The translations under genes and the position numbers were made by a program. Of a stretch of DNA of 64,000 bases, positions 18,421-27,287 are shown one piece after another. This DNA comes from Actinomyces oris. GTDB taxonomy: Bacteria; Actinomycetota; Actinomycetes; Actinomycetales; Actinomycetaceae. The stretch spans positions 433,629 to 497,628 of the forward strand of contig NZ_VICC01000004.1 in the NCBI RefSeq assembly GCF_006546825.1, given 5' to 3'. Within the stretch, counting starts at the first letter, position 1. Every line of letters starts with the position of its first letter. The notes under the pieces are model-generated. The model saw only the letters and a list, made by a program, of their open reading frames with translations, was not told the origin of the DNA and searched no databases.

Positions 18421-19628
18421 GTGGAGTGAACCTCGCTCTCGAGTTGGTCGAGCTGAACTGCCAGGGTGGCCAGGGCGTTGTCGCTGGTTGGCGGCGGGCC
18501 GTAAAGAAGAGAGTCCACCGTGGCCGGGGCGATGCCCGAGGCCAGGGAGACGGCGGCGATGACGTCACGGCGCGAGGTCCCGGGGGGCAGGCCCAGGGTG
18601 GCGCCCAGACGCAGCGCGGCACCCGAGCGCAGGGCCTGGGCCGCACGGGGCCGGTCCGAGCCCTGACGGTAGAGACGTCCGCGGGCCACCGTGGTCTCGA
18701 TGGAGCGCACGACGACGGGCAGGTCCTCGCTCACGATGCCGCCGAAGCGACGCCCCTGGACGATCGCCAGCACGCCGGCGATGACGAGGAGCTGGAAGAT
18801 GAGGACCGGAAGCCAAGGGGGAGTGGAGGAGGAGTTCCACACGGAGGGCGCCTCCATGTGCTCTGCGTCCAACCACAGCACGCGGCTGTGGTGGCCCAGT
18901 GCGCGCACTCCCAAGGCTGCGTGCCCCTCCTGGGCCAGGTGAACGTTGGTCACCGGCGCGGGATCGGGCAGGACCCGCAGCGTGGCACCGCTGGGCAGGG
19001 AGTCGGTGGCATAGGCGTAACGGTCCTCGCCCACCGGGAAGCAGCCGACGGCGTCGCCATCGCCCTGCAGGGACACCGAGGCGCGCGTGCCGGCCAGGCT
19101 CCGGGCGGCCTGGGCATCGGCGTCGTTGCACTGTGGCGCCCGGGTGGAGGAGGCCGCTGCCGCGGTGCCCTTGGCGGTCATGCCCGTCAGCCCCGCCAGG
19201 GCGTCGCTGCCGCTCTCGGCTCCGACGACGACGACGTCGCCGCCCGACTCGGCCAGGGCCCGCCGGTCCTGGTTGCTGAGCCGGTCGGCGTTGACCACGG
19301 CGATGGTTGCGCCCTGGCGGCCGGCGTCCACGGCCTGGGAGAGGCTGCCGGCCTTGCTCACGGAGATCCCCTCGTCGCGCAGCAGCTCGGCGAGCGCCAT
19401 GGTTCCCCAGTCCTTGGGGTTGTCGATGGCCAGCGGCGTCGTGGAGGTGATGGTCCGAGTCCACACGGTCACCAGGACGGGGATGAGCATGAGGGCCACC
19501 GCGATGACTCCTGGGCGCCACCGGCGCCAGCGCCGGGACCAGCGCGGACCCGTCACCTGGGGCGGGGCGGCCTCGAGAGGGGAGTCCGGGGGAGGCGGGG
19601 GCTGCGACGTCGTCGTGGGGGTGCTCAT
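18417..19628 (-). CDS. DUF4350 domain membrane protein
   Basis: A 403-residue protein with a Pro-rich N-terminal tail, one membrane helix around residues 38-60, an extracytoplasmic domain with NPKDWGTMALAELLRDEGI and TIAVVNADRLSN, and a second hydrophobic segment near 272-290 (WLPVLIFQLLVIAGVLAIV). A cytoplasmic tail follows. This layout matches DUF4350 proteins of actinobacterial MoxR clusters. Both of its ends overlap neighbouring genes by 4 bp (DUF4129 upstream, MoxR downstream). The role is unknown; the extracytoplasmic fold resembles a sugar/ligand-sensing alpha-beta domain. Confidence 0.85.
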
Positions 19629-20311
19629 GCCGGCGTCCCCGGGGCGTGGGCGGAGGCGCCGACGAGGGCGTGTCCGCTGGGGAGGCGGACCGTGGTCATC
19701 TGATCGGCGAGCTCGCGCATCTGCTGGTCCTGGGCGCTGGTGGAGACCACTCGACCGTAGAGGACGGCGTCGAACAGGTGGGCGGCCTCGTACAGCGCGG
19801 CCACGACCCCGTGCTCGCCGAGGGCCTGGCGGGTGAGTGTGGCCGCCTCCAGGGCCGTCATGCCCGGGTACTCGTCAATGATCCCGCGCTCATCGAGGGA
19901 GCGGATGATGGCGCGGAAGCGTTCGACGACGGCGGTGGTGAAGTCGGCCTGCGCGGCCGCCGTGTCCGCGGCTCGGGTCAGAGCGTCGGCATCGCGGTCG
20001 TCGGTGAAGACCGACAGCGACGGCGGCGTCGCCACCCGGCGGGCCGAGGACAGCCTGGTCAGCAGGAGGGTCAGCAGCGCGATACCGGCGGCGACGACGA
20101 GAACCACGATGAGCGTGGACACCCAGGAGGGAACCCCGGGGACCATGCTGCCGACATCGAAGAGCCCCCTGAGCCAGCTCCAGATCCGGTCCCACAGATC
20201 GTGATGGTCGTGGTAGATCGGACGGGAGAGCTCCCTACCCGCGGCGCGCCGGGCCTCGTCGGCGTCGGGGGTCGCCGGGGCCTGCGCGCTGATCGTCCTG
20301 AGAGGTGTCAC
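19625..20311 (-). CDS. DUF4129 domain membrane protein
   Basis: A 228-residue protein with a short N-terminal tail containing a DLWDRIWSWL amphipathic segment, one transmembrane helix near 63-85 (WVSTLIVVLVVAAGIALL), and a cytoplasmic C-terminal domain with FTTAVVERFRAIIRSLDERGII and PGMTALEAA, the DUF4129 core. The start is a GTG at 20311, 7 bp after the upstream gene. DUF4129 is often found at the C-terminus of transglutaminase-like membrane proteins; here it stands alone, as in other actinobacterial clusters of this type. Confidence 0.87.
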   Translation of the reverse strand: MTPLRTISAQAPATPDADEARRAAGRELSRPIYHDHHDLWDRIWSWLRGLFDVGSMVPGVPSWVSTLIVVLVVAAGIALLTLLLTRLSSARRVATPPSLSVFTDDRDADALTRAADTAAAQADFTTAVVERFRAIIRSLDERGIIDEYPGMTALEAATLTRQALGEHGVVAALYEAAHLFDAVLYGRVVSTSAQDQQMRELADQMTTVRLPSGHALVGASAHAPGTPA

Positions 20312-20318
20312 GGCCGGC

Positions 20319-21638
20319 TCATACTCCGGCGGCGTGACGCAGCTCGACGTCCAGGCCCTCGGAGCGCATCCGCAGGTCGGTGTACATGAGCGCGACCACG
20401 GCGGAGTCGAAGGGCAGGATCGCGGCCTGGACGAGACTGCTGAGAAGCGTCGATGCCACCAGGATCGCGAGGGTCATGTCCGGGGCGGCGTAGAGGAGCC
20501 CCTGCATGACGATGGACACGCCCTGGGACACGATCTGGGAGGCGAAGAAGACGATGATGAAGGAGAGCAGGCGGATGCCGAAGATCCGCCAGAAGTAACC
20601 CCGCGTGAGGGTCCAGGAGCGGGAGATCCCCTCCATGACGCCGATGTTCTCCAGGACCAGTGCCGCCGGCGCCAGACACAGCTTGCACATCAGCGCGAAG
20701 ATCGCCAGCCCGAGCACGGCGATCACCGCCAGGATCGCCAGGATGGCGAGGATGATGGTCCCGGCGGAGTCCTCAGCGGCCCCGTTGGCAATGACGTTCC
20801 CCAGGAGGGCCCAGCCGATGCCGACGGCGACTGCGGCGAAGACGGCGGTGATGACGGCGAGGATGAGCTCGATGAGGAGCGTCTGGCCGATGAGCGCCCA
20901 CACTCGCGGCCGGGTGCGCTGCCACACGTCGCCGAGGGACGCCTTGCGGCCCAGAATGGTGCGTGAGACGGTCACGATGAGCAGGCCGATAATGATCGAG
21001 GTGGCCATCATGCTCAGCACGCTGGTCACGCCGAGCTGGACGAGCAGGCCCACCAACGATGCCCCGATCTTGTCCAGGTCGGCGTCGGAGAGCTCAACCT
21101 TCCCGGACGTCAGGTTCGGCAGGCCGAGCCGGGACAGGAACAGGGCGAAGCTGCCGGCGGACAAGAGCCCCACAACGCTCATCACCACCAGCGAGGGTAC
21201 GAACATGGCCTTGGGGTTGGCGCGCAGGGACTCGAAGGCTCCCCCGAGGATCTCTCCGATGGACAGCGGCCGCAGGGGGATGATCGAGGGCTTGGGGGCA
21301 AGTGCCGACGTGTAGCCGCCGTAGCCCGGGTATCCGGGGCCGCCGGGAGCTCCCGGGTACCCCGGTGCTCCGGGATAGGGGGCGCTTCCGGGGACTGAGC
21401 CGCCTGCGTAGCCCGGCTGGCCCACCGGTGGCGTCTGGTAGCCGCCGTAGCCGGGGTACTGGGGTCCCGCTGCTGAGCCCGGAGCCGGGTAGGAGGGAGC
21501 TCCTGTGAAGGCGCCGGCGTCGGGGGCCTGCCATCCGTCCTGATCGCCTCCGACGAAGTCGCTGCCGGAGGTGCCGTGAGCCTCGCGGTCCGGCTCTCCG
21601 CTCGGACCGCTGCCGTCAGGGGGGAAGTCGGTACTCAT
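20319..21638 (-). CDS. Polytopic membrane protein, GDPD-membrane-domain-like
   Basis: A 439-residue protein with a ~115-residue N-terminal tail rich in Gly, Pro, Tyr and Ala (repeats like GYPGAPGGPGYPGYGGY), then IIPLRPLSIGEILGGAFESLRANPKAM, the entry motif of proteins related to the membrane domain of glycerophosphodiester phosphodiesterase. At least six hydrophobic segments follow. No phosphodiesterase catalytic domain is present. It is first in the operon leading to DUF4129-DUF4350-MoxR-DUF58. The function is unknown; the Tyr/Gly tail may mediate condensation or protein binding. Confidence 0.75.
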   Translation of the reverse strand: MSTDFPPDGSGPSGEPDREAHGTSGSDFVGGDQDGWQAPDAGAFTGAPSYPAPGSAAGPQYPGYGGYQTPPVGQPGYAGGSVPGSAPYPGAPGYPGAPGGPGYPGYGGYTSALAPKPSIIPLRPLSIGEILGGAFESLRANPKAMFVPSLVVMSVVGLLSAGSFALFLSRLGLPNLTSGKVELSDADLDKIGASLVGLLVQLGVTSVLSMMATSIIIGLLIVTVSRTILGRKASLGDVWQRTRPRVWALIGQTLLIELILAVITAVFAAVAVGIGWALLGNVIANGAAEDSAGTIILAILAILAVIAVLGLAIFALMCKLCLAPAALVLENIGVMEGISRSWTLTRGYFWRIFGIRLLSFIIVFFASQIVSQGVSIVMQGLLYAAPDMTLAILVASTLLSSLVQAAILPFDSAVVALMYTDLRMRSEGLDVELRHAAGV

Positions 21639-21906
21639 AAGCCCATGCTGTCATGTCCGGCCGTCATCTGGCCCTCCCCCTGGAGGAGGAAATCGTGCCT
21701 CTGGAGCTCTGCGTGTGCCCTGAGCCAGGTTCAGGGGGCGCAGCGAAGATCACGGTTCGGCCGCAATAATCCCGGCTTCTGGGCGCGATGACGCCGGTTT
21801 TTCCCGTAACTGAGGGGATTCTCTTAATTTCCTGGAGAAACTGTGGGCGCCACCTCGGTGGTCCGGGTGTCCCTCGGGTCCTGGGGCTCATGCCAAGATA
21901 CGGGCT
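21639..21906. promoter_or_regulatory. Divergent promoter region before mtrA
   Basis: This 268-bp gap separates the MoxR-cluster leader gene from mtrA. No Shine-Dalgarno sequence is visible just before the mtrA ATG (21907). An AAGATA hexamer at 21895-21900 would place transcription start at or very near the ATG, as in leaderless actinobacterial mRNAs. The AT-richer stretch 21791-21845 could hold the other promoter. No gene seen. Confidence 0.4.
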
Positions 21907-22587
21907 ATGAGCACGCGCATTCTGGTCGTCGACGACGATGCATCCCTGGCCGAGATGATCGGCATCATGCTGGAGTCGGAGAGCTACACGCCCACACTTT
22001 GTCATGACGGGGCCAAAGCCCTGGACGCCTTCCACGAGGTCAACCCCGATCTGGTCCTGCTCGACCTCATGCTTCCCGGGCTCGACGGCGTCGAGATCTG
22101 CCGGCTCATCCGCTCCGAGTCCGACGTGCCGATCATCATGCTGACCGCGCGCACCGACACCCAGGACGTTGTCGCCGGTCTTGAGGCCGGTGCGGACGAC
22201 TATGTGACCAAGCCCTTCAAGTCCAAGGAGCTGCTGGCCCGTGTCTCCACCCGCCTGCGTCGCACCAACCCCGGTGCGGCCGAGCACGTGCGTGCCGGGG
22301 ACCTCGACATCGACGTCGCCGGTCACCAGGTCAAGCGCGGCGAGTCGGTCATCTCCCTGACGCCGCTGGAGTTCGAGCTGCTGGTGACTCTGGCCCGGTC
22401 GCCGTGGAAGGTCTTCACCCGTGAGGAGCTCCTCAGCCAGGTGTGGGGTTACCAGCACCCGGCCGACACCCGACTGGTCAATGTTCACGTTCAGCGCCTG
22501 CGGGCCAAGATCGAGAAGGACCCCGAGCGTCCCTCGATCGTGGTGACGGTGCGCGGTGTCGGCTACAGGGTCGGCGAATCCGCGTGA
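21907..22587 (+). CDS. mtrA: OmpR-family response regulator MtrA
   Basis: Response regulator of the essential actinobacterial MtrAB system controlling cell-wall metabolism and division. The 226-residue protein has a receiver domain with the acidic pair D9-D10, phosphoacceptor D53 in LVLLDLMLPG, T80 and K102, then a winged-helix DNA-binding domain (LTPLEFELLVTLA; RLVNVHVQRLRAKIE; VRGVGYRVG). It precedes mtrB by 58 bp and lpqB follows, the conserved mtrA-mtrB-lpqB order. No ribosome binding site precedes the ATG, so a leaderless transcript is possible. Confidence 0.96.
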   Translation: MSTRILVVDDDASLAEMIGIMLESESYTPTLCHDGAKALDAFHEVNPDLVLLDLMLPGLDGVEICRLIRSESDVPIIMLTARTDTQDVVAGLEAGADDYVTKPFKSKELLARVSTRLRRTNPGAAEHVRAGDLDIDVAGHQVKRGESVISLTPLEFELLVTLARSPWKVFTREELLSQVWGYQHPADTRLVNVHVQRLRAKIEKDPERPSIVVTVRGVGYRVGESA

Positions 22588-22645
22588 GCGACGGCGCATC
22601 GGGCGCCATACAATGAACCCGATGCGTAATTCAGGGGGCACGTCG

Positions 22646-24505
22646 ATGGGGTCATCGGTGGGCACCGCGGAGGAGCGGCTGGTTCGGCGTCTGCCTCTGC
22701 CGGGGCTGCTGCGCCGCAGCCTCGAGGTGCGCATGGTGTGCACCGCCACCGTCATTGGTCTGCTTCTCATTGTGCTGCTGCTGACCTTCGTGACCGACCG
22801 GATCCGCTCCGAGGTGTTCGCCGATCAGCGTGACGTCATCCTCGCCGATGCCGCGTTGCGCGCCAGCGTCGCTCAGGCCGAGTTCGACTCGACCACGGCA
22901 GTCACTGTCGACGAGGTCTCAGCCGCCGCCGAGCGGCAGGTCAACGGCGCCAAGGACTCGATCTCCTCCTCCGGGGGAGTGGGGGTCCTCATGCTGCGCA
23001 ACGAGGAGGAGACCTCGACGACGGTCGTCAACGACCTCGAGACCGACACCCGTCTGCGCTCCCTCATCACCCCTGAGATGACCCGGGCCCTCGATGAGGG
23101 CGGGGCGCGCGCCCAGTACTGGCAGTCGGTGGCGGTTCCCAACGATGAGGGGGGCACGGATCCGGGGCTCATCGTGGGGACCCGGGTGAGCCTGCCCCTG
23201 GCAGGGGAGTACGACCTCTACCTCGTCTACAGCCTGGCCAGCGAGCAGCGCATCGTCTCCCTGGCCTCGCGCAACATCACCATTGGGGGGCTGGGCTTCC
23301 TGGCCATCCTCATCGTCGTGGTGTGGGCCTTCACCAGGTGGGTGCTCAGCCCCGTGCGGCACACCGCCCGGGCCGCTGAGCGGCTGGCCTCCGGACTGCT
23401 GGCCGAGCGGCTGAGCATCCAGGGGGAGGACGAGATATCCACCCTGGCCAGATCCTTCAACCACATGGCGACCTCGCTGGAGGACCAGATCGAGCGCTTG
23501 GAGTCCCTGTCCAAGGTGCAGCGCCTCTTCGTCTCCGACGTCTCCCACGAGCTGCGCACCCCGCTGGCCTCGATCCGCCTGGCCACGGAGCAGATCCAGG
23601 ACGCGCGCGAGGAGATCTCCGATCCCTTCGCCCTGCGCAGCATCCAGGTCCTGTCCAGCTCGGTGGACCGCTTCGAGACCATGCTCACCGACCTGCTGGA
23701 CATCTCCCGCATCGACTCCGGGAATGTCAAGCTCCGGCTGGAGGAGATCGACCTCGCCCAGGTGGTCGACACCGTCATCGAGACCACCCAGTTCCACTTC
23801 GACGCCACCGGCACCGAGCTGCGCCTCCACCTCCCCGAGGAGCCGGCCACCGCGGAGATCGACGTCACCAGGGTCGAGCGCATCATCCGCAACCTCGTGG
23901 TCAACGCGCTCGAGCACGGTGAGGGCAAGCCGATGGACGTCACCGTCGCCGTGGATGCCGATGCGGTGGCGGTGCGGGTGCGCGACCACGGCATCGGCAT
24001 GAGCCCCGACGTCGTCACCAAGGTCTTCGACCGCTTCTATCGCGCCGACCCCTCGCGCAAGCGCAGCCTGGGAGGCACCGGACTGGGGCTGTCCATCGCC
24101 ATGGAGGATGCCCGTCTGCACGGCGGGCGCCTCTCGGCCTGGGGGTGGCCGGCCGACGGCTCCTCCTTCCTGCTGGTCCTGCCCCGCACCCAGGGGGCCG
24201 ACGGCGGTCCCGGCCGGCTCAGCGGCCCCGGCCCCCTCGAGCTCGTCCCGCAGGACGCGCCCGCGGTGGCCCGCGCCGGCATCCCCATCGACGAGGAGTC
24301 CTCCTTCTCCCCGGTCGGCCCCCTGGGGCCCGCGCCCGCCACCCGCCGGGCCCGCCAGAGCGTCGTCCTGGGCGACATCCCCCTGGCCGGGGAGAGCCAC
24401 GACGCGGTCACCGAGGACGTCGGCCGAGTCGTCGTCGTCCTTCCCGGTCAGGAGCCCGCCACCCGCACACCCGAGGAGGCCGAGGAAGAGGGGTGGCGCC
24501 GATGA
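22646..24505 (+). CDS. mtrB: Sensor histidine kinase MtrB
   Basis: Membrane sensor kinase that phosphorylates MtrA. The 619-residue product has two transmembrane helices (about 30-52 and 210-232) enclosing an extracytoplasmic domain, a HAMP linker (RHTARAAERLASGLLAERL), the dimerisation box SHELRTPLASIRL with H301, and HATPase N, G1 and G2 boxes (NLVVNALEHG, DHGIGM, GTGLGLSIA). A ~110-residue Pro/Ala-rich tail follows. The ATG at 22646 is preferred since CAGGGGGC lies 6 nt upstream; ATG 22613 is an alternative with a poor ribosome site. The stop overlaps the lpqB ATG. Confidence 0.94.
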   Translation: MGSSVGTAEERLVRRLPLPGLLRRSLEVRMVCTATVIGLLLIVLLLTFVTDRIRSEVFADQRDVILADAALRASVAQAEFDSTTAVTVDEVSAAAERQVNGAKDSISSSGGVGVLMLRNEEETSTTVVNDLETDTRLRSLITPEMTRALDEGGARAQYWQSVAVPNDEGGTDPGLIVGTRVSLPLAGEYDLYLVYSLASEQRIVSLASRNITIGGLGFLAILIVVVWAFTRWVLSPVRHTARAAERLASGLLAERLSIQGEDEISTLARSFNHMATSLEDQIERLESLSKVQRLFVSDVSHELRTPLASIRLATEQIQDAREEISDPFALRSIQVLSSSVDRFETMLTDLLDISRIDSGNVKLRLEEIDLAQVVDTVIETTQFHFDATGTELRLHLPEEPATAEIDVTRVERIIRNLVVNALEHGEGKPMDVTVAVDADAVAVRVRDHGIGMSPDVVTKVFDRFYRADPSRKRSLGGTGLGLSIAMEDARLHGGRLSAWGWPADGSSFLLVLPRTQGADGGPGRLSGPGPLELVPQDAPAVARAGIPIDEESSFSPVGPLGPAPATRRARQSVVLGDIPLAGESHDAVTEDVGRVVVVLPGQEPATRTPEEAEEEGWRR

Positions 24506-26307
24506 CGCAGCCGATGAACCGCGACGCGCCCACTCAGGGGCGCAGATCCGCCGAGTCCGCAGAGCCCACCGGGCCCACCGGGCCCACTGAGCCCACCGGG
24601 ATCCTCGGAACGGTTCCGGCCAGATTGTCACGACGCGGCGCGCTGGGGCTGCTCTCGGCCACGGCCGCCGGAGTGCTGGCCGGCTGCACGGCGCTTCCGA
24701 GCTCCAGCCGCGTCACCCGCTCCGGGGTGGCCGCCTCCGACACCAACGCCCTCATCGAGACCGCTCCCGGGCCGGGTGAGGGGGACTCGGCCGAGGACAT
24801 CGTCAACGGTTTCCTGCGCGCCACCATCGCGGGGTTCGCCGACGACTTCGCCACCGCCAAGCAGTTCCTCAGCGATCACGCCGTCGCGCAGTGGAAGCCC
24901 CTGGAGACGGTGAGCGCCTATAGCGGGTCGACCGAGCCGCAGGTCTCGGTGGCGGCCAACGGCTCCTTCACGGTGACCTCCGGGCAGGTGGGGGTGCTCA
25001 ACTCCCTGGGTGTCTTCACCCCCGCCCCGGAGGGGAGCACCTATACCGGCGAGTTCTCCCTGGCCACCAACTCCACCGGCCAGTGGCGCATCGTCGGCCT
25101 GCCTCACGGCATCCTGCTGCCCTTGTCCCGACTCATGCAGAACTTCGCGGTCAGCTCCCTGGCCTTCCTGTCCCGGGACCGGTCCAGGTTCGTCCCCGAG
25201 CTGCGCTGGTACCCGCGCAGCTCGCAGGCCGACTCCCTGGTCTCCGGGCTGCTGGCCGGGCCCTCGGACTGGCTTGCGAAGGGGGCCTCCAGCCTCATCC
25301 CGCGAAACGCCGAGCGGGCGGGGCGGGGGGTCGTCGTCGAGGGCGGCACCGCCACCGTCCACCTGAGCGCGGACTCCGACCCCGCCTCGGAGGACGCCCG
25401 CGGGCTCATGGTGGCCCAGATCGAGCAGAGCCTCATCCAGATCAGCGGTATCGACCACGTGCGGGTGCTCGCCGGCACCGTCGACCTCGGCGCTGCTGCC
25501 CAGCTGACACCGATGGCCCCCGAGGTCGGAGGCATCGTGGGGATGTCGGAGGGCTCGGTCGTGCGCGGCACGGGGGCCAGGCGCGTCACCCTGGCCAGTG
25601 ACCGGGTTCTGGGGACCAGTGACGCCCGTAGCCCGAGCCTAGGGGCCGACGGGGCCGTCTACGCACTGTCGGCCTCCAGCCTGCTGCGCCTGCCCCGGGG
25701 GCAGGACTCCGCCAGCGTCATCCTCTCGGTGGGGGATCCCTCCGCGGGCGCCGGTGGGCTGGGAGCTCCGATGGGCGACCGGCACGGCTGGGCCTGGTTG
25801 CTGGCCGAGGGGCGTCTGACCGCCGTCAACGGCTCCGGGCAGCGCGCCACCCTGGAGTCCTCCTGGCTGCAGGACGGCACGGTCGCGGCCTTCGACCTGT
25901 CCGTGGAGTCCGAGCGGATCGCCGTGCGGCGAACCGACGGGCGGGTCGCTGTCGCCATCATCATCAGGGACCAGGACGGCCGTCCCACCGGGCTGGGGCC
26001 GGCCCTGGAGATGCCCCGCGCCAGTGGGGCGGGCACGCGCGGGCTGTCCTGGTGCGCCCCCAACGCCGTGTGCGTCCTGGCCGCTGCCGGCACCGAGGGC
26101 GGGGGCGTGCCGGAGGTGCGTCTGGTCCAGGTCGGCGGGGCGGTCAACACGCTGGTGGGGGTGCGTCGGGCCCGTTCGGTCATCTCCGACCGCTCCGAGG
26201 AGTCTCTCCTCATCGTCGATGAGGATGGGCAGACCTGGCAGCGTCGCGGGGCGATGTGGCGGGTGCTCACCGCCGAGGTCACTGACCCCTCCTTCCCCCT
26301 GCCCTGA
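24502..26307 (+). CDS. lpqB: Lipoprotein LpqB
   Basis: Lipoprotein partner of MtrB, known to modulate MtrAB signalling in actinobacteria. The 601-residue precursor starts at an ATG overlapping the mtrB stop. It has a Pro/Thr/Gly-rich N-terminal tail, then a signal segment with twin Arg (RLSRRGALGLLS) and lipobox LAGC with C62 as the lipidation site. A GerMN-like domain (about residues 215-330) includes SLVSGLLAGPSDWL, and a C-terminal beta-propeller-like region follows. The twin-Arg pair before the hydrophobic core raises the possibility of Tat export. It is convergent with hpf. Confidence 0.94.
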   Translation: MTQPMNRDAPTQGRRSAESAEPTGPTGPTEPTGILGTVPARLSRRGALGLLSATAAGVLAGCTALPSSSRVTRSGVAASDTNALIETAPGPGEGDSAEDIVNGFLRATIAGFADDFATAKQFLSDHAVAQWKPLETVSAYSGSTEPQVSVAANGSFTVTSGQVGVLNSLGVFTPAPEGSTYTGEFSLATNSTGQWRIVGLPHGILLPLSRLMQNFAVSSLAFLSRDRSRFVPELRWYPRSSQADSLVSGLLAGPSDWLAKGASSLIPRNAERAGRGVVVEGGTATVHLSADSDPASEDARGLMVAQIEQSLIQISGIDHVRVLAGTVDLGAAAQLTPMAPEVGGIVGMSEGSVVRGTGARRVTLASDRVLGTSDARSPSLGADGAVYALSASSLLRLPRGQDSASVILSVGDPSAGAGGLGAPMGDRHGWAWLLAEGRLTAVNGSGQRATLESSWLQDGTVAAFDLSVESERIAVRRTDGRVAVAIIIRDQDGRPTGLGPALEMPRASGAGTRGLSWCAPNAVCVLAAAGTEGGGVPEVRLVQVGGAVNTLVGVRRARSVISDRSEESLLIVDEDGQTWQRRGAMWRVLTAEVTDPSFPLP

Positions 26308-26312
26308 GCCGA

Positions 26313-26342
26313 CGCCTCTGACACGCGCGCCTCTGACACGCG
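26313..26342 (+). repeat. 15-bp perfect tandem duplication downstream of lpqB
   Basis: CGCCTCTGACACGCG occurs twice head to tail (26313-26327 and 26328-26342), starting 5 bp after the lpqB stop and ending just before the terminator hairpin. It is probably a replication-slippage duplication; no function is evident. Confidence 0.8.
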
Positions 26343-26344
26343 AC

Positions 26345-26385
26345 TCCGGGTGCCCCCGGTCGGTCAGGACCGTGGAGCACCCGGA
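26345..26385. terminator. Terminator hairpin between convergent lpqB and hpf
   Basis: TCCGGGTGC (26345-26353) pairs with GCACCCGGA (26377-26385); an inner CGGTC/GACCG pairing extends the stem past an internal mismatch loop. Location between convergent genes favours a bidirectional terminator; no strong U-tract is present. Confidence 0.55.
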
Positions 26386-26423
26386 TATCAGGGGCCAACC
26401 CCGCGCCGCGGGGCCGGATGGGG

Positions 26424-27071
26424 CTACAGCACCTGGGCGTCCAGGCGGATGACGCCGTAGGTCCACCCGTGACGGTGGTAGACGGCACAGGGCTGCTTGG
26501 AGGACTTCTCGATGAACAGGTAGAAGGGGTGCCCCACGAGCTCCATCTGGTAGAGGGCCTCGTCAACGGTCATCGGCTTGGCCTCGTGCAGCTTCTGACG
26601 CACGATCACCGGGGAGTCGCCGAGCTGCGCCTCAACGGCGACACCCGGCTCGGTGGGGGCGGAGGGGGAGTCCTCGATCGGCGCGTCACCGGTGTCGGGG
26701 ACCAGGGGCTCCTCCATGCCGGGAGCTGCTTGGAGGTCCTCATTCGGTGCGGCCACGGTGTGACGACGGTGGTCCTTCTTGCGGTCCCGGGCCCGGCGAA
26801 GGCGCTCGGTCAGCTTGCCCATGGCGATATCAAAAGCGGCGAAGCGGTCCGAGGAGGAGGCCTCCGCCCGGATGATCGGGCCCTTGGAGACGACAGTGAT
26901 CTCCACTCTCTCGGCGGTGTCGGCCTGGCGCGGGTTGCGCTCGTGGGTGACCTCAACCTCGACGCGCTGGACCCGGGGGTCGAACTGCTCAACCTTGACG
27001 GCCTTGTCCTCGACGTAGTCGCGCAGGCGAGAGCTGATCTCAGCGTTACGACCGACGACGGTGATATCCAT
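26424..27071 (-). CDS. hpf: Long-form ribosome hibernation promoting factor
   Basis: A 215-residue protein that dimerises 70S ribosomes in stationary phase or stress. The N-terminal ~105 residues form the S30AE domain (MDITVVGRNAEISSRLRDYVEDK; RAEASSSDRFAAFDIAMGKL). A variable Glu/Pro-rich linker follows and then the C-terminal dimerisation domain, ending with EALYQMELVGHPFYLFIEKS and YGVIRLD. ATG 27071 is preceded by AAAGAGG at normal spacing. It sits between comF (upstream, same strand) and lpqB, the usual actinobacterial order. Confidence 0.95.
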   Translation of the reverse strand: MDITVVGRNAEISSRLRDYVEDKAVKVEQFDPRVQRVEVEVTHERNPRQADTAERVEITVVSKGPIIRAEASSSDRFAAFDIAMGKLTERLRRARDRKKDHRRHTVAAPNEDLQAAPGMEEPLVPDTGDAPIEDSPSAPTEPGVAVEAQLGDSPVIVRQKLHEAKPMTVDEALYQMELVGHPFYLFIEKSSKQPCAVYHRHGWTYGVIRLDAQVL

Positions 27072-27259
27072 GGTGGAACCTCTTTCTAGGCTCGTGGGCC
27101 GGCCCTGACGGGCCGTGTGCGACAAGTACCCGCCACGTCTCACGGCGGGTTCGGGACTGGTGTCATCACCTCCTGGTCACCTCGTGAGGGCCCTCAGGCA
27201 CCGAGGCGGGGATCCGGTCGACTGTCCTTGTCGGCGTCGGGAGCCGCCTGTGCGTTGTG

Positions 27260-27281
27260 CCACATAAGGTACACCATGTGG
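27260..27281. promoter_or_regulatory. Interrupted inverted repeat upstream of hpf
   Basis: CCACAT (27260-27265) and ATGTGG (27276-27281) are perfect inverted arms; allowing a 2-nt bulge, the pairing extends inward through GGT/ACC. It lies between the comF stop and hpf, about 190 bp before the hpf start, so it could be an operator or a transcript hairpin. Confidence 0.3.
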
Positions 27282-27287
27282 GGCTGT

